A model generated the notes under the pieces. That model was not told where the DNA came from. It made no database searches and saw nothing but the letters and a program-made list of their open reading frames with translations. Positions 1 through 6,565 of a stretch of 12,276 nucleotides of DNA are shown here, piece after piece; the stretch's first letter is position 1, and every line of letters begins with the position of its first letter. A program made the position numbers and the translations under genes. Source of the DNA: an uncultured Sutterella sp. (lineage in GTDB: Bacteria; Pseudomonadota; Gammaproteobacteria; Burkholderiales; Burkholderiaceae_F); the NCBI GenBank assembly GCA_900764215.1, contig CAAFNI010000138.1, positions 1 through 12,276 of the forward strand, in the 5' to 3' direction.

Positions 1-108
1 GCTGAGAGCCTTCAGTAAGCGCTTCGTGAGCAGTGCGCAAAACTGGCTTGAGATCGCAAAACCTTTCAAGTGCTTGCGGCTGCCGAACCGGAGGGAGGGA
101 AGGGGATG

Positions 109-146
109 AAAAAAGCAAAAACCCGCTGATTCGACATCCGCGGGTT
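109..146 (-). terminator. trp-type attenuator terminator
   Basis: On the minus strand a stem AACCCGC (plus 140-146) pairs with GCGGGTT (plus 120-126) across a 13-nt loop. It is followed by two T runs, TTTTT and TTTTTT, separated by GC, which gives an intrinsic terminator. The 5' arm can alternatively pair with GCGGGT just downstream of the leader peptide stop codon (plus 202-207). That is the 2:3 versus 3:4 choice of a transcription attenuator. The regulated gene must lie left of position 1, because no convincing start codon is visible in plus 1-108. Confidence 0.8.
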
Positions 147-207
147 GAGGGGGGAAACTTCTGACTTGCGTTTCAAACGCTCGTGACGATCTCTGGCCGG
201 TACCCGC

Positions 208-261
208 TTATGAGGGGCGCCACCACCAAAGAAGAGCCTGAGCGTTGAAGACGAGGGTCAT
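208..261 (-). CDS. trpL: tryptophan operon leader peptide (17 aa)
   Basis: The minus-strand ATG at 261 opens a 17-codon frame, MTLVFNAQALLWWWRPS, ending in TAA at 208-210. Three consecutive Trp codons lie at 220-228. A GGAA sequence about 5 nt before the ATG can serve as ribosome-binding site. Immediately after the stop, GCGGGT (plus 202-207) can pair with the 5' arm of the terminator at 109-146. Known trp attenuators work this way: a ribosome stalled on Trp codons leaves this segment free to form the antiterminator, while a ribosome reaching the stop covers it and the terminator forms. The peptide itself has no expected function. The controlled operon is off the left edge and is probably trpE or another tryptophan biosynthesis or uptake gene. 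Confidence 0.85.
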   Translation of the reverse strand: MTLVFNAQALLWWWRPS

Positions 262-288
262 GATGCTTCCAATCTGAATTCGGGGACT

Positions 289-330
289 GACGTGTCCGAT
301 GATTGACGTGTCGGGTGCCGTGTCGGACAC
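289..330. repeat. short direct repeats GMCGTGTCSG in the trp/nrd divergent region
   Basis: Three near-identical 10-mers occur: GACGTGTCCG at 289-298, GACGTGTCGG at 305-314 and GCCGTGTCGG at 317-326. The last extends into the near-palindrome GTGTCGGACAC (320-330). They lie 28-70 nt upstream of the trpL start codon, where promoter and operator would sit for the leftward transcript. The binding protein is unknown and chance repetition is possible. Confidence 0.35.
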
Positions 331-463
331 CTGTCTGCACACTCTACGCCTTCGCGGTCCGCCCGCGCAATAGGTCAAAATGCCTAGAACGCAGTTTTTC
401 CGCGCAAAGGCGCGTCCCGCAGGCCCTGTAAAATCTCCTTATCGGGGGATTAGGACGCCTTTA

Positions 464-493
464 TTGGCGCGGACGCGGGTTTCTCTGTAGTAT
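464..493 (+). promoter_or_regulatory. candidate nrdAB promoter
   Basis: TTGGCG (464-469) and TAGTAT (488-493) are separated by 18 bp. A TG two bases before the -10 gives an extended -10 appearance. It would give a leader of about 155 nt before nrdA. I looked for the AT-rich paired NrdR box typical of nrd promoters and did not see a convincing one. The call rests on motif matching only. Confidence 0.4.
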
Positions 494-505
494 GAGGCAC
501 GCTTC

Positions 506-559
506 ACGAACGCAAGTTCTTGTGTTCGTTCACGGTCCGGGCCACTAGATGTTGTGGCC
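506..559 (+). promoter_or_regulatory. two stem-loops in the nrdA leader
   Basis: The first hairpin pairs ACGAACGCAAG (506-516) with CTTGTGTTCGT (519-529), including one G-U pair. The second pairs GGCCAC (540-545) with GTGGCC (554-559) around an 8-nt loop. Both lie between the candidate promoter and the nrdA start at 656, and the second covers a possible upstream GTG start at 554. No U tract follows either one, so they do not look like terminators. Confidence 0.4.
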
Positions 560-655
560 GGTCTTCAAGCGCCTGCGCCGCAGACGTCTGCCGAAATTCC
601 CCGGAATTCCGAATCCCCTTTAATTCCGACATCCCTTTTGAAAGGAACCTCATCG

Positions 656-2431
656 ATGGCCGTTCAGATCGATCCGAGCCGCGACGCGCTCTTTGACGAG
701 CTCGGGCTCATGCGCCTTCGCGAAAGCTACATGCGCGCGGACGAGAAGAGTCCTCAGGAGCGCTTCAAGTTCGTGGCCGAGACCTTCGGCTCGAATCCGG
801 AGCACGCCGAGCGCATCTACGAATACGCAAGCCGCCACTGGCTCTCCTTTGCGACGCCCATTCTCGCCTTCGGCCGCACGGGCCGCGGCCTGCCCGTCTC
901 GTGCTACCTCTCCTACATGGACGACAGCGCCGAAGGGCTCATCGAGACGCTCTCCGAAGTCAACCGCCTCTCCATGCTCGGAGGCGGCGTCGGCATTCAT
1001 GTCGGCATCCGTTCCGCCGACGAAAAGTCCGTGGGCGTCATGCCGCATCTCAAGGTCTACGATGCGTCGTGCCTCGCCTACCGCCAGGGCTCGACCCGCC
1101 GCGGCTCCTACGCCGCCTTCCTTTCGATCGATCATCCGGACATCATTCCGTTCATCGAGATGCGAAAGCCCACGGGCGACCAGAACCTCAAGGCCCTCAA
1201 CCTCCATCACGGCGTCAACATCTCCGACGCCTTCATGCAGAAGATCGAGGCCTCGATGCGCGACGCCGACGCGGACGACGCCTGGCAGCTCCGTCATCCG
1301 ACGACGGGCGAGGTCGTGGCGACCGTCTCCGCGCGCGACCTCTGGCAGCGCATTCTCGAAATGCGCATGCACACGGGCGAGCCCTATCTCGTCTTCACCG
1401 ACACGGCCAACCGCGCGCTGCCCTCGTGGCTCAAGGCGAAGGGCCTTTCGATCCACGGCTCCAACCTCTGCACCGAAATCTTCCTGCCGACCTCGAAGGA
1501 GCGCACCGCCGTCTGCTGCCTCTCCTCCGTCAATCTCGAGTACTACGACGACTGGCGCGACAACGGGCAGTTCATCGATGACGCGATGGAATTTCTCGAC
1601 AACGTGCTGCAGTACTTCATCGACCACGCCCCCGACGGCATCCGCCGCGCGCGCTACAGCGCCATGCGCGAGCGCAGCGTGGGCCTGGGCGCCATGGGCT
1701 TTCACGCCTATCTGCAAAAGCGCGGCATCGCCTTTGAATCCGCCGCGGCCAAGTTCACGAACCGCGACATGTTCAGGCACATCGCGCAGACCGTCGAAAA
1801 GGCGGACGCACGCCTTTGCGCCGAGCGCGGCCCCTGTCCCGATGCGGCCGACGCCGGCGTCATGCGCCGCTTCTCGCACCGCATGGCCGTCGCGCCCAAC
1901 GCCTCCTCCTCCCTCATCATGGGCGGCACGAGTCCGTCGATCGAGCCCTATCGCGCCAACATCTACCGCCAGGACACGATCTCGGGCGCCTACATCGTGA
2001 AGAACCGCTTCCTCAAGGCCGAGCTCGCCAAGCGCGGCCTCGACACGGACGAGGTCTGGGCCGACATCATCGCCCACGACGGCTCCGTGCAGCACCGCGA
2101 GGATCTTCCCAAGGAGGTGCGGGACGTCTTCAAGACCGCCATCGAGCTCGACCAGCGCTGGATCATCGAGCTCGCCGCCGACCGTCAGGCCTACATTGAT
2201 CAGGGACAGAGCGTGAACCTCTTCTTCCCGCCCGACGTCTCGATCGCCTATCTGCATGCCTGCCACTTCTCCGCCTGGAAGAAGGGTCTCAAGAGCCTCT
2301 ACTACAACCGCTCCGACAAGCTTCGCAAGGCCGACCGCGTCGGCGTTCAGGTCGAGCGCCGCCGCATCGAGGATCAGATCAGCATGCAGGCCGTCGCCGA
2401 CAACACCACCTGCCTTGCCTGCGAAGGCTGA
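656..2431 (+). CDS. nrdA: class I ribonucleoside-diphosphate reductase, alpha (catalytic) subunit
   Basis: The product (591 aa) reduces ribonucleoside diphosphates to deoxyribonucleotides in the cytoplasm as a complex with the NrdB radical subunit. By alignment to E. coli NrdA, C83 and C287 are the active-site redox pair. N270, C272 and E274 in NLCTE form the radical and acid-base site. Y549-Y550 in LKSLYY are the radical-transfer tyrosines, and C586/C589 are the C-terminal shuttle cysteines. The ATG at 656 is chosen because AAAGGAA (641-647) lies 8 nt upstream; the frame stays open back to a GTG at 554, but that stretch overlaps a leader hairpin and resembles no NrdA. E. coli NrdA has 761 residues. 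The missing part is mainly the N-terminal ATP cone, so allosteric dATP shut-off of the usual kind is probably absent. Codon use is strongly GC-rich. nrdB follows after 17 nt. Confidence 0.95.
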   Translation: MAVQIDPSRDALFDELGLMRLRESYMRADEKSPQERFKFVAETFGSNPEHAERIYEYASRHWLSFATPILAFGRTGRGLPVSCYLSYMDDSAEGLIETLSEVNRLSMLGGGVGIHVGIRSADEKSVGVMPHLKVYDASCLAYRQGSTRRGSYAAFLSIDHPDIIPFIEMRKPTGDQNLKALNLHHGVNISDAFMQKIEASMRDADADDAWQLRHPTTGEVVATVSARDLWQRILEMRMHTGEPYLVFTDTANRALPSWLKAKGLSIHGSNLCTEIFLPTSKERTAVCCLSSVNLEYYDDWRDNGQFIDDAMEFLDNVLQYFIDHAPDGIRRARYSAMRERSVGLGAMGFHAYLQKRGIAFESAAAKFTNRDMFRHIAQTVEKADARLCAERGPCPDAADAGVMRRFSHRMAVAPNASSSLIMGGTSPSIEPYRANIYRQDTISGAYIVKNRFLKAELAKRGLDTDEVWADIIAHDGSVQHREDLPKEVRDVFKTAIELDQRWIIELAADRQAYIDQGQSVNLFFPPDVSIAYLHACHFSAWKKGLKSLYYNRSDKLRKADRVGVQVERRRIEDQISMQAVADNTTCLACEG

Positions 2432-2448
2432 GCCGAGGGAACCACATC

Positions 2449-3459
2449 ATGACCGACAAGAACAAAGCCGACGGGCTCCTTTCGACCCGCACCTGCTTCA
2501 AGCCCTTCAAGTACCCCTGGGCCTACGAGGCCTTCATGCAGTCCGAGCAGATGCACTGGCTCTGGACCGAAGTGCCCATGCTCGAGGACGTCAAGGACTA
2601 CAACCAGAAGCTCACCGACAGCGAGCGCGACTTCCTCACGAAGATCCTGCGCTTCTTCACGCAGGGCGACATCGACGTCTCGGGCGCCTACGTCAATCAC
2701 TATCTCCCGCGCTTCGGCCAGCCCGAGATCCGCATGATGCTCTCGTCCTTCGCCGCGCGCGAGGCCGTGCACATCGCGGCCTACTCGCACCTGATCGAGA
2801 CGATCGGCCTGCCCGAGTCCATCTACAACGAATTCCTGCAGTACGAGGCCATGGCCGCCAAGCACGACTTCTTCAATGAAGTCGCCGAGGACAGCCGGGA
2901 CCTCGCCGCCCAGATTGCCGCCTTCTCGGCCTTCACCGAAGGCATGCAGCTCTTCTCGTCCTTCGTCATGCTCCTCAACTTCACGCGCAACGGCACGATG
3001 AAGGGCATGGGCCAGATCATCGCCTGGTCGATTGCCGACGAGACGCTCCACACCGAGTCCATGACGAAGCTCTTTCGCGAGTACATCGTCGAAAATCCCG
3101 AGCTCTGGAACGATGCGCTCAAGGCCAAGATCTACGGCATCGCCGAAACCATGGTCGAGCTTGAGGACCGCTTCATCGACCTTGCGTTCGGCGTCTCCGA
3201 AATGCGCCGCCTCACCAAGGAGGAGGTTCGCAGCTACATCCGCTACATCGCGGACCGTCGCCTGATCGGTCTCGGCATGAAGGGAATCTTTGATGTCAAA
3301 AAGAATCCGTTGCCTTGGGTTGATGCTATGCTGGGTGTATCGCATACCAACTTTTTCGAGAACCGGGTTGTCGATTACGCCAAAGGTGCGCTTACAGGTG
3401 ATTGGGGTGATGTATGGGGCTCTATTCCAAAGAACAACGGGGATGTACAGCCTGCTTAA
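2449..3459 (+). CDS. nrdB: class I ribonucleoside-diphosphate reductase, beta (radical) subunit
   Basis: The product (336 aa) is the ferritin-like partner of NrdA that generates and stores the protein radical. The metal ligands of the E. coli enzyme all have counterparts: D74, E105, H108, E164, E198 and H201. Spacing is conserved, and Y112 sits at the position of the radical tyrosine Y122, so this is a tyrosyl-radical type. No ATP cone is fused at the N terminus. GAGGGA (2435-2440) precedes the ATG by 8 nt, and the gene forms an operon with nrdA. Codon use shifts sharply at about 3285: upstream codons are almost all GC-ending, while the last ~55 codons use TTG, CCT, GTT, GAT, GTA and ACA freely. 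The reading frame is intact and still ends as a plausible NrdB tail. I infer that the 3' end was supplied by the integrated element. Confidence 0.95.
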   Translation: MTDKNKADGLLSTRTCFKPFKYPWAYEAFMQSEQMHWLWTEVPMLEDVKDYNQKLTDSERDFLTKILRFFTQGDIDVSGAYVNHYLPRFGQPEIRMMLSSFAAREAVHIAAYSHLIETIGLPESIYNEFLQYEAMAAKHDFFNEVAEDSRDLAAQIAAFSAFTEGMQLFSSFVMLLNFTRNGTMKGMGQIIAWSIADETLHTESMTKLFREYIVENPELWNDALKAKIYGIAETMVELEDRFIDLAFGVSEMRRLTKEEVRSYIRYIADRRLIGLGMKGIFDVKKNPLPWVDAMLGVSHTNFFENRVVDYAKGALTGDWGDVWGSIPKNNGDVQPA

Positions 3460-3517
3460 ATATGGTGCGCATTGAAAACACTAAGTCAAATTTTCGATGC
3501 TTTGCCTCTTAAGTGAC

Positions 3518-3553
3518 TTGGCCTCCACTTTGGCCTCCACTCTAGCCTCCCCA
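3518..3553. repeat. three tandem 12-bp repeats next to nrdB
   Basis: TTGGCCTCCACT occurs at 3518-3529 and 3530-3541, and a degenerate copy CTAGCCTCCCCA at 3542-3553. The array is just inside the proposed element boundary and 58 nt after the nrdB stop. Short direct repeats at an element end often bind an integrase arm domain or an excisionase. That role is inference here. Confidence 0.5.
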
Positions 3554-3664
3554 GGATAAAAAACTTTGCATCCGTTCGTGTGATGTTCGCTACGTGTTTG
3601 GCGCATGATCGAAAACGAGAGGACTAAGGGTAATCACTTAGGCTTCATGTTGTTAAAAAGCAAC

Positions 3665-3718
3665 AAAAAAGAGGTGCTGCAGGTCTTAGGTCACCCCAAG
3701 GTCTGCAACACCTCTTTT
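3665..3718 (-). terminator. bidirectional terminator between nrdB and the AlpA-like gene
   Basis: The arms AAAAGAGGTGCTGCAG (3667-3682) and CTGCAACACCTCTTTT (3703-3718) pair over 16 positions with one wobble. On the minus strand the hairpin is followed by a T run (plus 3665-3670), so it ends the leftward gene at 3734. On the plus strand the TTTT after the stem would also help end nrdAB transcription. Confidence 0.75.
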
Positions 3719-3733
3719 AGCTTCTTCGGTTGG

Positions 3734-4078
3734 TTAAAGGTCCAGATCACTATTCAGAGAGTTCATGACCAGATTGTGGTAGTGCCGCTCGGCTCGGCAT
3801 TCTTCAACCATCTGTTGTTGGGCTGCCGCTGTTTTAGCTAACGCTCTTGCTGCTCGCCATTCACGAATCTGACCTACTGTCCAATGGTTATCCTTGCCAC
3901 ATTTCTCGAATGGTGGAGGCAAATGCTTTTTCTGGATCCATTCATACAGAGTGGTTCTTTTGATGTTCAGGCTTACAAGCAGATCAGCGGTGTTAAGCAG
4001 AATGTTTGCCGGTGAAGTATTGAGGTCGTAGAACGTCCCTTGCTTCAATTTCTCAGTCGTTGTTTTGTTATCGTCCAT
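3734..4078 (-). CDS. AlpA-family helix-turn-helix regulator / candidate excisionase
   Basis: The product (114 aa) has an AlpA/MerR-like helix-turn-helix at about residues 26-75: LLNTADLLVSLNIKRTTLYEW, then a basic wing-like segment, then WTVGQIREWRAARAL. AlpA-type proteins in phages and genomic islands activate or act as excisionase for the neighbouring integrase, and the recombinase gene is 1.1 kb away. The start at 4078 is preferred, with AGGT about 8 nt upstream. The frame is open to 4303, but that extra 75-residue stretch is cysteine- and arginine-rich, resembles nothing and overlaps the divergent nuclease gene. The C-terminal third is Ala/Gln/Glu-rich and may be helical. It is transcribed divergently from the nuclease and ends at the hairpin at 3665-3718. 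Excisionase activity is inferred from position. Confidence 0.75.
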   Translation of the reverse strand: MDDNKTTTEKLKQGTFYDLNTSPANILLNTADLLVSLNIKRTTLYEWIQKKHLPPPFEKCGKDNHWTVGQIREWRAARALAKTAAAQQQMVEECRAERHYHNLVMNSLNSDLDL

Positions 4079-4211
4079 AACGAGACCTGTTCGCGTTGTG
4101 TTTGATTGATGTTCGTTACGACAGACTATTCCCAAACAGAACCTGAAGTGGCACGCAAGAAAGCAACTTTTCCTACCTGATGCGCATTCTTGTCTTTTCA
4201 GGCTTCCTAGA

Positions 4212-4994
4212 ATGAGGACATTTGACCTCTTCACGTCTTCAAAAATGCAGCTTCGATATGTTTTATGTGCGGCGACTCTGGCGACCTGTGTCAGTACGGC
4301 CATTCATGCCGAAATCATCCACGGTCGAGTTGACCGTGTGATTGATGGCGACACCTTGCAGGTGATTACCGCCGACGATGAAATTCGCGTTCGGATTCGT
4401 GGCATTGATGCACCCGAAGCAGATCAGGAATTTGGAGGCGAGGCGCGCATCGCGCTCGACAAGTTGGTCAATGGCAGGGCTGTCATTCTCAATACCGAGC
4501 AGAAGGACCGTTACGGGCGCGTCTTGGCTTCTGTAGCAGTAAATGGCAACGATGTAGGCTTGTTCATGTTAGAGCGCGGCTATGCGTGGTTCTATGCTAA
4601 TTATGGGCTTCAGATCCCGTCAGAGTGGCGCTACGCCTACAAGACGGCTGAGGCCGATGCGCGCGCTGGCCAGATAGGGCTTTGGCAATCGTCCGGAGCT
4701 GTTCCACCATGGGCTTGGCGCAAGAACAAACGGGAAGCCGACAAGGCTCTGCAGCAGGAGCATCGTGAAAGTCTCGAAGGTATTACCGAAGAACTTCAAT
4801 CCAATCTGCATACGCTTGAAACTAATCTTTCCGATTTGAGAGCTCAATTCTTTTCTGACAATGTTGAAGTCAGTGAAGAAGACAAAACTCTTGAAAAGGA
4901 GCCGAATGAACCTCTTCAGTGGTGGGAACTTTTCGCCAAATTGGGTGAAGGCATGAGCCGTTGGCTTAAAGCCTTTATTACCGCACAATTCTAA
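4212..4994 (+). CDS. exported thermonuclease (SNase-like) family nuclease
   Basis: The product (260 aa) is a staphylococcal-nuclease-fold protein, expected to cleave DNA or RNA with Ca2+ in the periplasm or outside the cell. The N terminus is a signal peptide: Lys/Arg, then a hydrophobic run, with a likely cleavage after IHA at residue 33. The SNase domain covers about residues 34-160. The catalytic set of the staphylococcal enzyme is complete by spacing: D47, R61, D66, E69 and R103 in the motifs DGDT, RIRGIDAPE and DRYGR. After it comes a ~100-residue charged extension that may form a coiled coil at about 175-215, ending in a Trp-rich tail. The ATG at 4212 and an internal ATG at 4245 both give a valid signal peptide, and ribosome-binding sites are weak for both. 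Such nucleases recur on conjugative elements, but their role in transfer is not settled. A hairpin at 5088-5129 ends the transcript. Confidence 0.88.
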   Translation: MRTFDLFTSSKMQLRYVLCAATLATCVSTAIHAEIIHGRVDRVIDGDTLQVITADDEIRVRIRGIDAPEADQEFGGEARIALDKLVNGRAVILNTEQKDRYGRVLASVAVNGNDVGLFMLERGYAWFYANYGLQIPSEWRYAYKTAEADARAGQIGLWQSSGAVPPWAWRKNKREADKALQQEHRESLEGITEELQSNLHTLETNLSDLRAQFFSDNVEVSEEDKTLEKEPNEPLQWWELFAKLGEGMSRWLKAFITAQF

Positions 4995-5087
4995 CTTTTT
5001 GGACTGTTAGTTGTTTTGATGCGAAAAAGAAGTTGTTTTTGTATATCAAGGGGTTATTCTTAATCCGTTAAATCTGGGAAATAAAAC

Positions 5088-5129
5088 AAAAGCCGAACCC
5101 AACAATATTGTTTTGGGTCGGCTTTTTTT
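5088..5129 (+). terminator. intrinsic terminator after the nuclease gene
   Basis: AAAAGCCGAACCCAA (5088-5102) pairs with TTGGGTCGGCTTTT (5113-5126) with one bulged A, followed by a T run to 5129. It lies between the convergent nuclease and recombinase genes. The A-rich left flank gives a weaker tail on the minus strand, so it may serve both genes. Confidence 0.85.
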
Positions 5130-5176
5130 ATTTGCAATGCCAACGAGATATTTGATGGGGTTTGAAGATGCGTATT

Positions 5177-6268
5177 TTAAAGATCGACTTCTTTAGTTGC
5201 GCGACGCATCGCTTCATCTCCCCGGCGATCATAAAGAGTTGTCGTGGTAATACTGCTGTGTCCCATGAGATTTTTCACAGTGGTAATGTCCACATTCTTT
5301 TCAAGGAGACGAGTGGCAAAGGTTCGACGCAAATCATGAGTGGTTACGGTCTTGAGTCCGGCGGCAATTTCTTCTGCCTCGCTCTTGTATTTCTTCACGA
5401 TGTCCCCAACTGTCCATGGGTTTAGCGGGCGGTCCACGATTAGATAGGAATAGTGGCGCGTCCATTTTCCAAATAGGAAACCCGTTGTACCATCGCCGGC
5501 ATTGCCGGTTTTATAGGGATATTTGGCGTTCCAGTCGGTGATGATTTGCTTGCGAACCTCAATCCAACGGTTAACGGCTGCAAGCACAGCATCATTCAGA
5601 AAGACATCACGTTCCTTATTTCCCTTGCCTACCAATCGAATTCGGCCTTCCTCAAGATAGACATTCTTGAGTTCGATGCGCGTGATCTCCGCCCGGCGCA
5701 GACCGCATCCGAGAAGCAGGAGCAAAATGGCCCTATCCCTCGTGAATTGCGGTGTTGCGCCTTCGCATTTGGAGAGCATGGCTTTGGATTCTTGACGAGT
5801 CAGAGCCTTGCCAACCGGCTTACGGGAGCCGCGCAATTGCTTGATGGCCTTGATGCGCATGAGATCGTGGTCCGACACTTGTCCAAGGTTCCAAGCCGTC
5901 TGTGCTACGCCTTTCACTGCGCAAAGGTAGGCATTGATCGTGACTGTCTGAATGCCGGATTCCTTCAGGTGCGCAATGAATTTCACCACGTTGTCATAGC
6001 GCATGAGATGCCAGTCGCAGTGTTGGTAGTCCGCATAATTGAACCATCTGGCCACTTGATTAAGTTTTGACCGAACGGTGCAGATGGAGGCATCCGAGCC
6101 GAGGGTATCGAGGTACAGGGCGGCGGCGTTTTCCGGACTGATGTAATCAGATGGTCCGAGAACGCGTCCGACGGCGAAATGCCCTCGCTGCGTGTCTGCC
6201 GACTCGGCATCGAGCACCTCAACGGTGTCATTGACAGCAACAATCGGAAAAGGGGAATTGTTAGTCAT
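5177..6268 (-). CDS. Xer-like tyrosine recombinase (candidate integrase of the element)
   Basis: The product (363 aa) is a site-specific recombinase. An N-terminal SAM-like, core-binding domain spans about residues 45-150 and the catalytic domain 160-355. All six catalytic residues are present: R191 in GCGLRRAEI, K215 in GKGNKER, H311 and R314 in THDLRRTFAT, H337 in LMGHSS and nucleophile Y346. The ATG at 6268 is chosen for the GAGG about 8 nt upstream. The frame runs open to 6379, but that part would pass through a strong hairpin and lacks similarity. Given its place between the nrdB junction and the partition genes, it most likely integrates and excises the element at nrdB. Resolution of element multimers is the alternative, because the sequence is close to XerC/XerD. 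It has no separate arm-binding domain that I can recognise. Confidence 0.9.
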   Translation of the reverse strand: MTNNSPFPIVAVNDTVEVLDAESADTQRGHFAVGRVLGPSDYISPENAAALYLDTLGSDASICTVRSKLNQVARWFNYADYQHCDWHLMRYDNVVKFIAHLKESGIQTVTINAYLCAVKGVAQTAWNLGQVSDHDLMRIKAIKQLRGSRKPVGKALTRQESKAMLSKCEGATPQFTRDRAILLLLLGCGLRRAEITRIELKNVYLEEGRIRLVGKGNKERDVFLNDAVLAAVNRWIEVRKQIITDWNAKYPYKTGNAGDGTTGFLFGKWTRHYSYLIVDRPLNPWTVGDIVKKYKSEAEEIAAGLKTVTTHDLRRTFATRLLEKNVDITTVKNLMGHSSITTTTLYDRRGDEAMRRATKEVDL

Positions 6269-6281
6269 TTGGTCGCCTCGC

Positions 6282-6325
6282 ACTCCATCACCCAAAAAAA
6301 TCAAGCTTTTGTTGGGTGGTGGAGT
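6282..6325 (-). promoter_or_regulatory. stem-loop in the recombinase leader
   Basis: ACTCCATCACCCAA (6282-6295) and TTGGGTGGTGGAGT (6312-6325) form a 14-position inverted repeat with one mismatch and a 16-nt spacer containing a T run on the minus strand. The hairpin ends 13 nt before the recombinase ATG, next to its ribosome-binding site. It could control recombinase translation or be a protein-binding palindrome. It does not end in a classic terminator tail. Confidence 0.5.
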
Positions 6326-6507
6326 TCTGTTTCCTAGTTGTCGTGAAACTATTGAACGGGTAATGCCAATAGTCAGCACGTATGTCCATGAGAAGTCGCA
6401 ATTTTCACCTTAAGGTCTAGATGTAAATGCCTTGAGACTTATGTGTGGATGGTGGCTGTTCGATCAAAAGAGTGGATTAAAACGCGCCGTCAAAGAGGTG
6501 AAAACAT

Positions 6508-6537
6508 TCGCTAGCCCTGTGTGACAGGGGTTTGCGA
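6508..6537 (-). terminator. possible terminator of the par operon
   Basis: The imperfect inverted repeat has CCCTGT (6515-6520) against ACAGGG (6524-6529) and outer arms TCGC/GCGA (6508-6511, 6534-6537). It lies downstream of the last gene of the leftward operon. On the minus strand it is followed by AATGTTTTC, a weak T tract. A protein-binding site is an alternative. Confidence 0.4.
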
Positions 6538-6549
6538 GACTTTTTGAAC

Positions 6550-6565
6550 TGACGAAATGTCGTCA
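6550..6565. repeat. 16-bp palindrome abutting the stop codon of the third par gene
   Basis: TGACGA (6550-6555) and TCGTCA (6560-6565) are perfect arms around AATG. The palindrome directly touches the TAA of the 85-codon gene. It is a possible operator, or the first part of a two-hairpin termination region with 6508-6537. Confidence 0.4.

Noticed and set aside
554..655. Upstream GTG start that would extend NrdA by 34 residues
   Set aside because: The extension has no ribosome-binding site, covers a leader hairpin and does not look like NrdA. The ATG at 656 has AAAGGAA at good spacing.
430..655. NrdR box or other named nrd riboswitch
   Set aside because: I looked for the paired AT-rich NrdR motif and for a cobalamin-type leader and saw neither.
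3276..3320. Recombinase core site with inverted arms at the nrdB junction
   Set aside because: No convincing pair of inverted 9-12 bp arms is visible here, so the crossover point can only be bracketed by the codon shift.
650..3345. Long open frames antisense to or out of frame with nrdA and nrdB, up to about 540 codons
   Set aside because: They are by-products of the GC-ending codons of nrdA and nrdB. The sense frames have complete catalytic motifs, and the others give low-complexity Arg/Ala/Pro or Val/Gly/Asp-rich sequences.
3605..3841. 78-codon plus-strand frame after nrdB
   Set aside because: It runs through the terminator hairpin and antisense to the AlpA-like gene, with no protein-like pattern.
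4079..4303. N-terminal extension of the AlpA-like gene
   Set aside because: It overlaps the divergent nuclease start and gives an unlikely Cys/Arg-rich segment. The ATG at 4078 has a reasonable ribosome-binding site.
6269..6379. N-terminal extension of the tyrosine recombinase
   Set aside because: It crosses a strong inverted repeat, has no ribosome-binding site, and the ATG at 6268 does.
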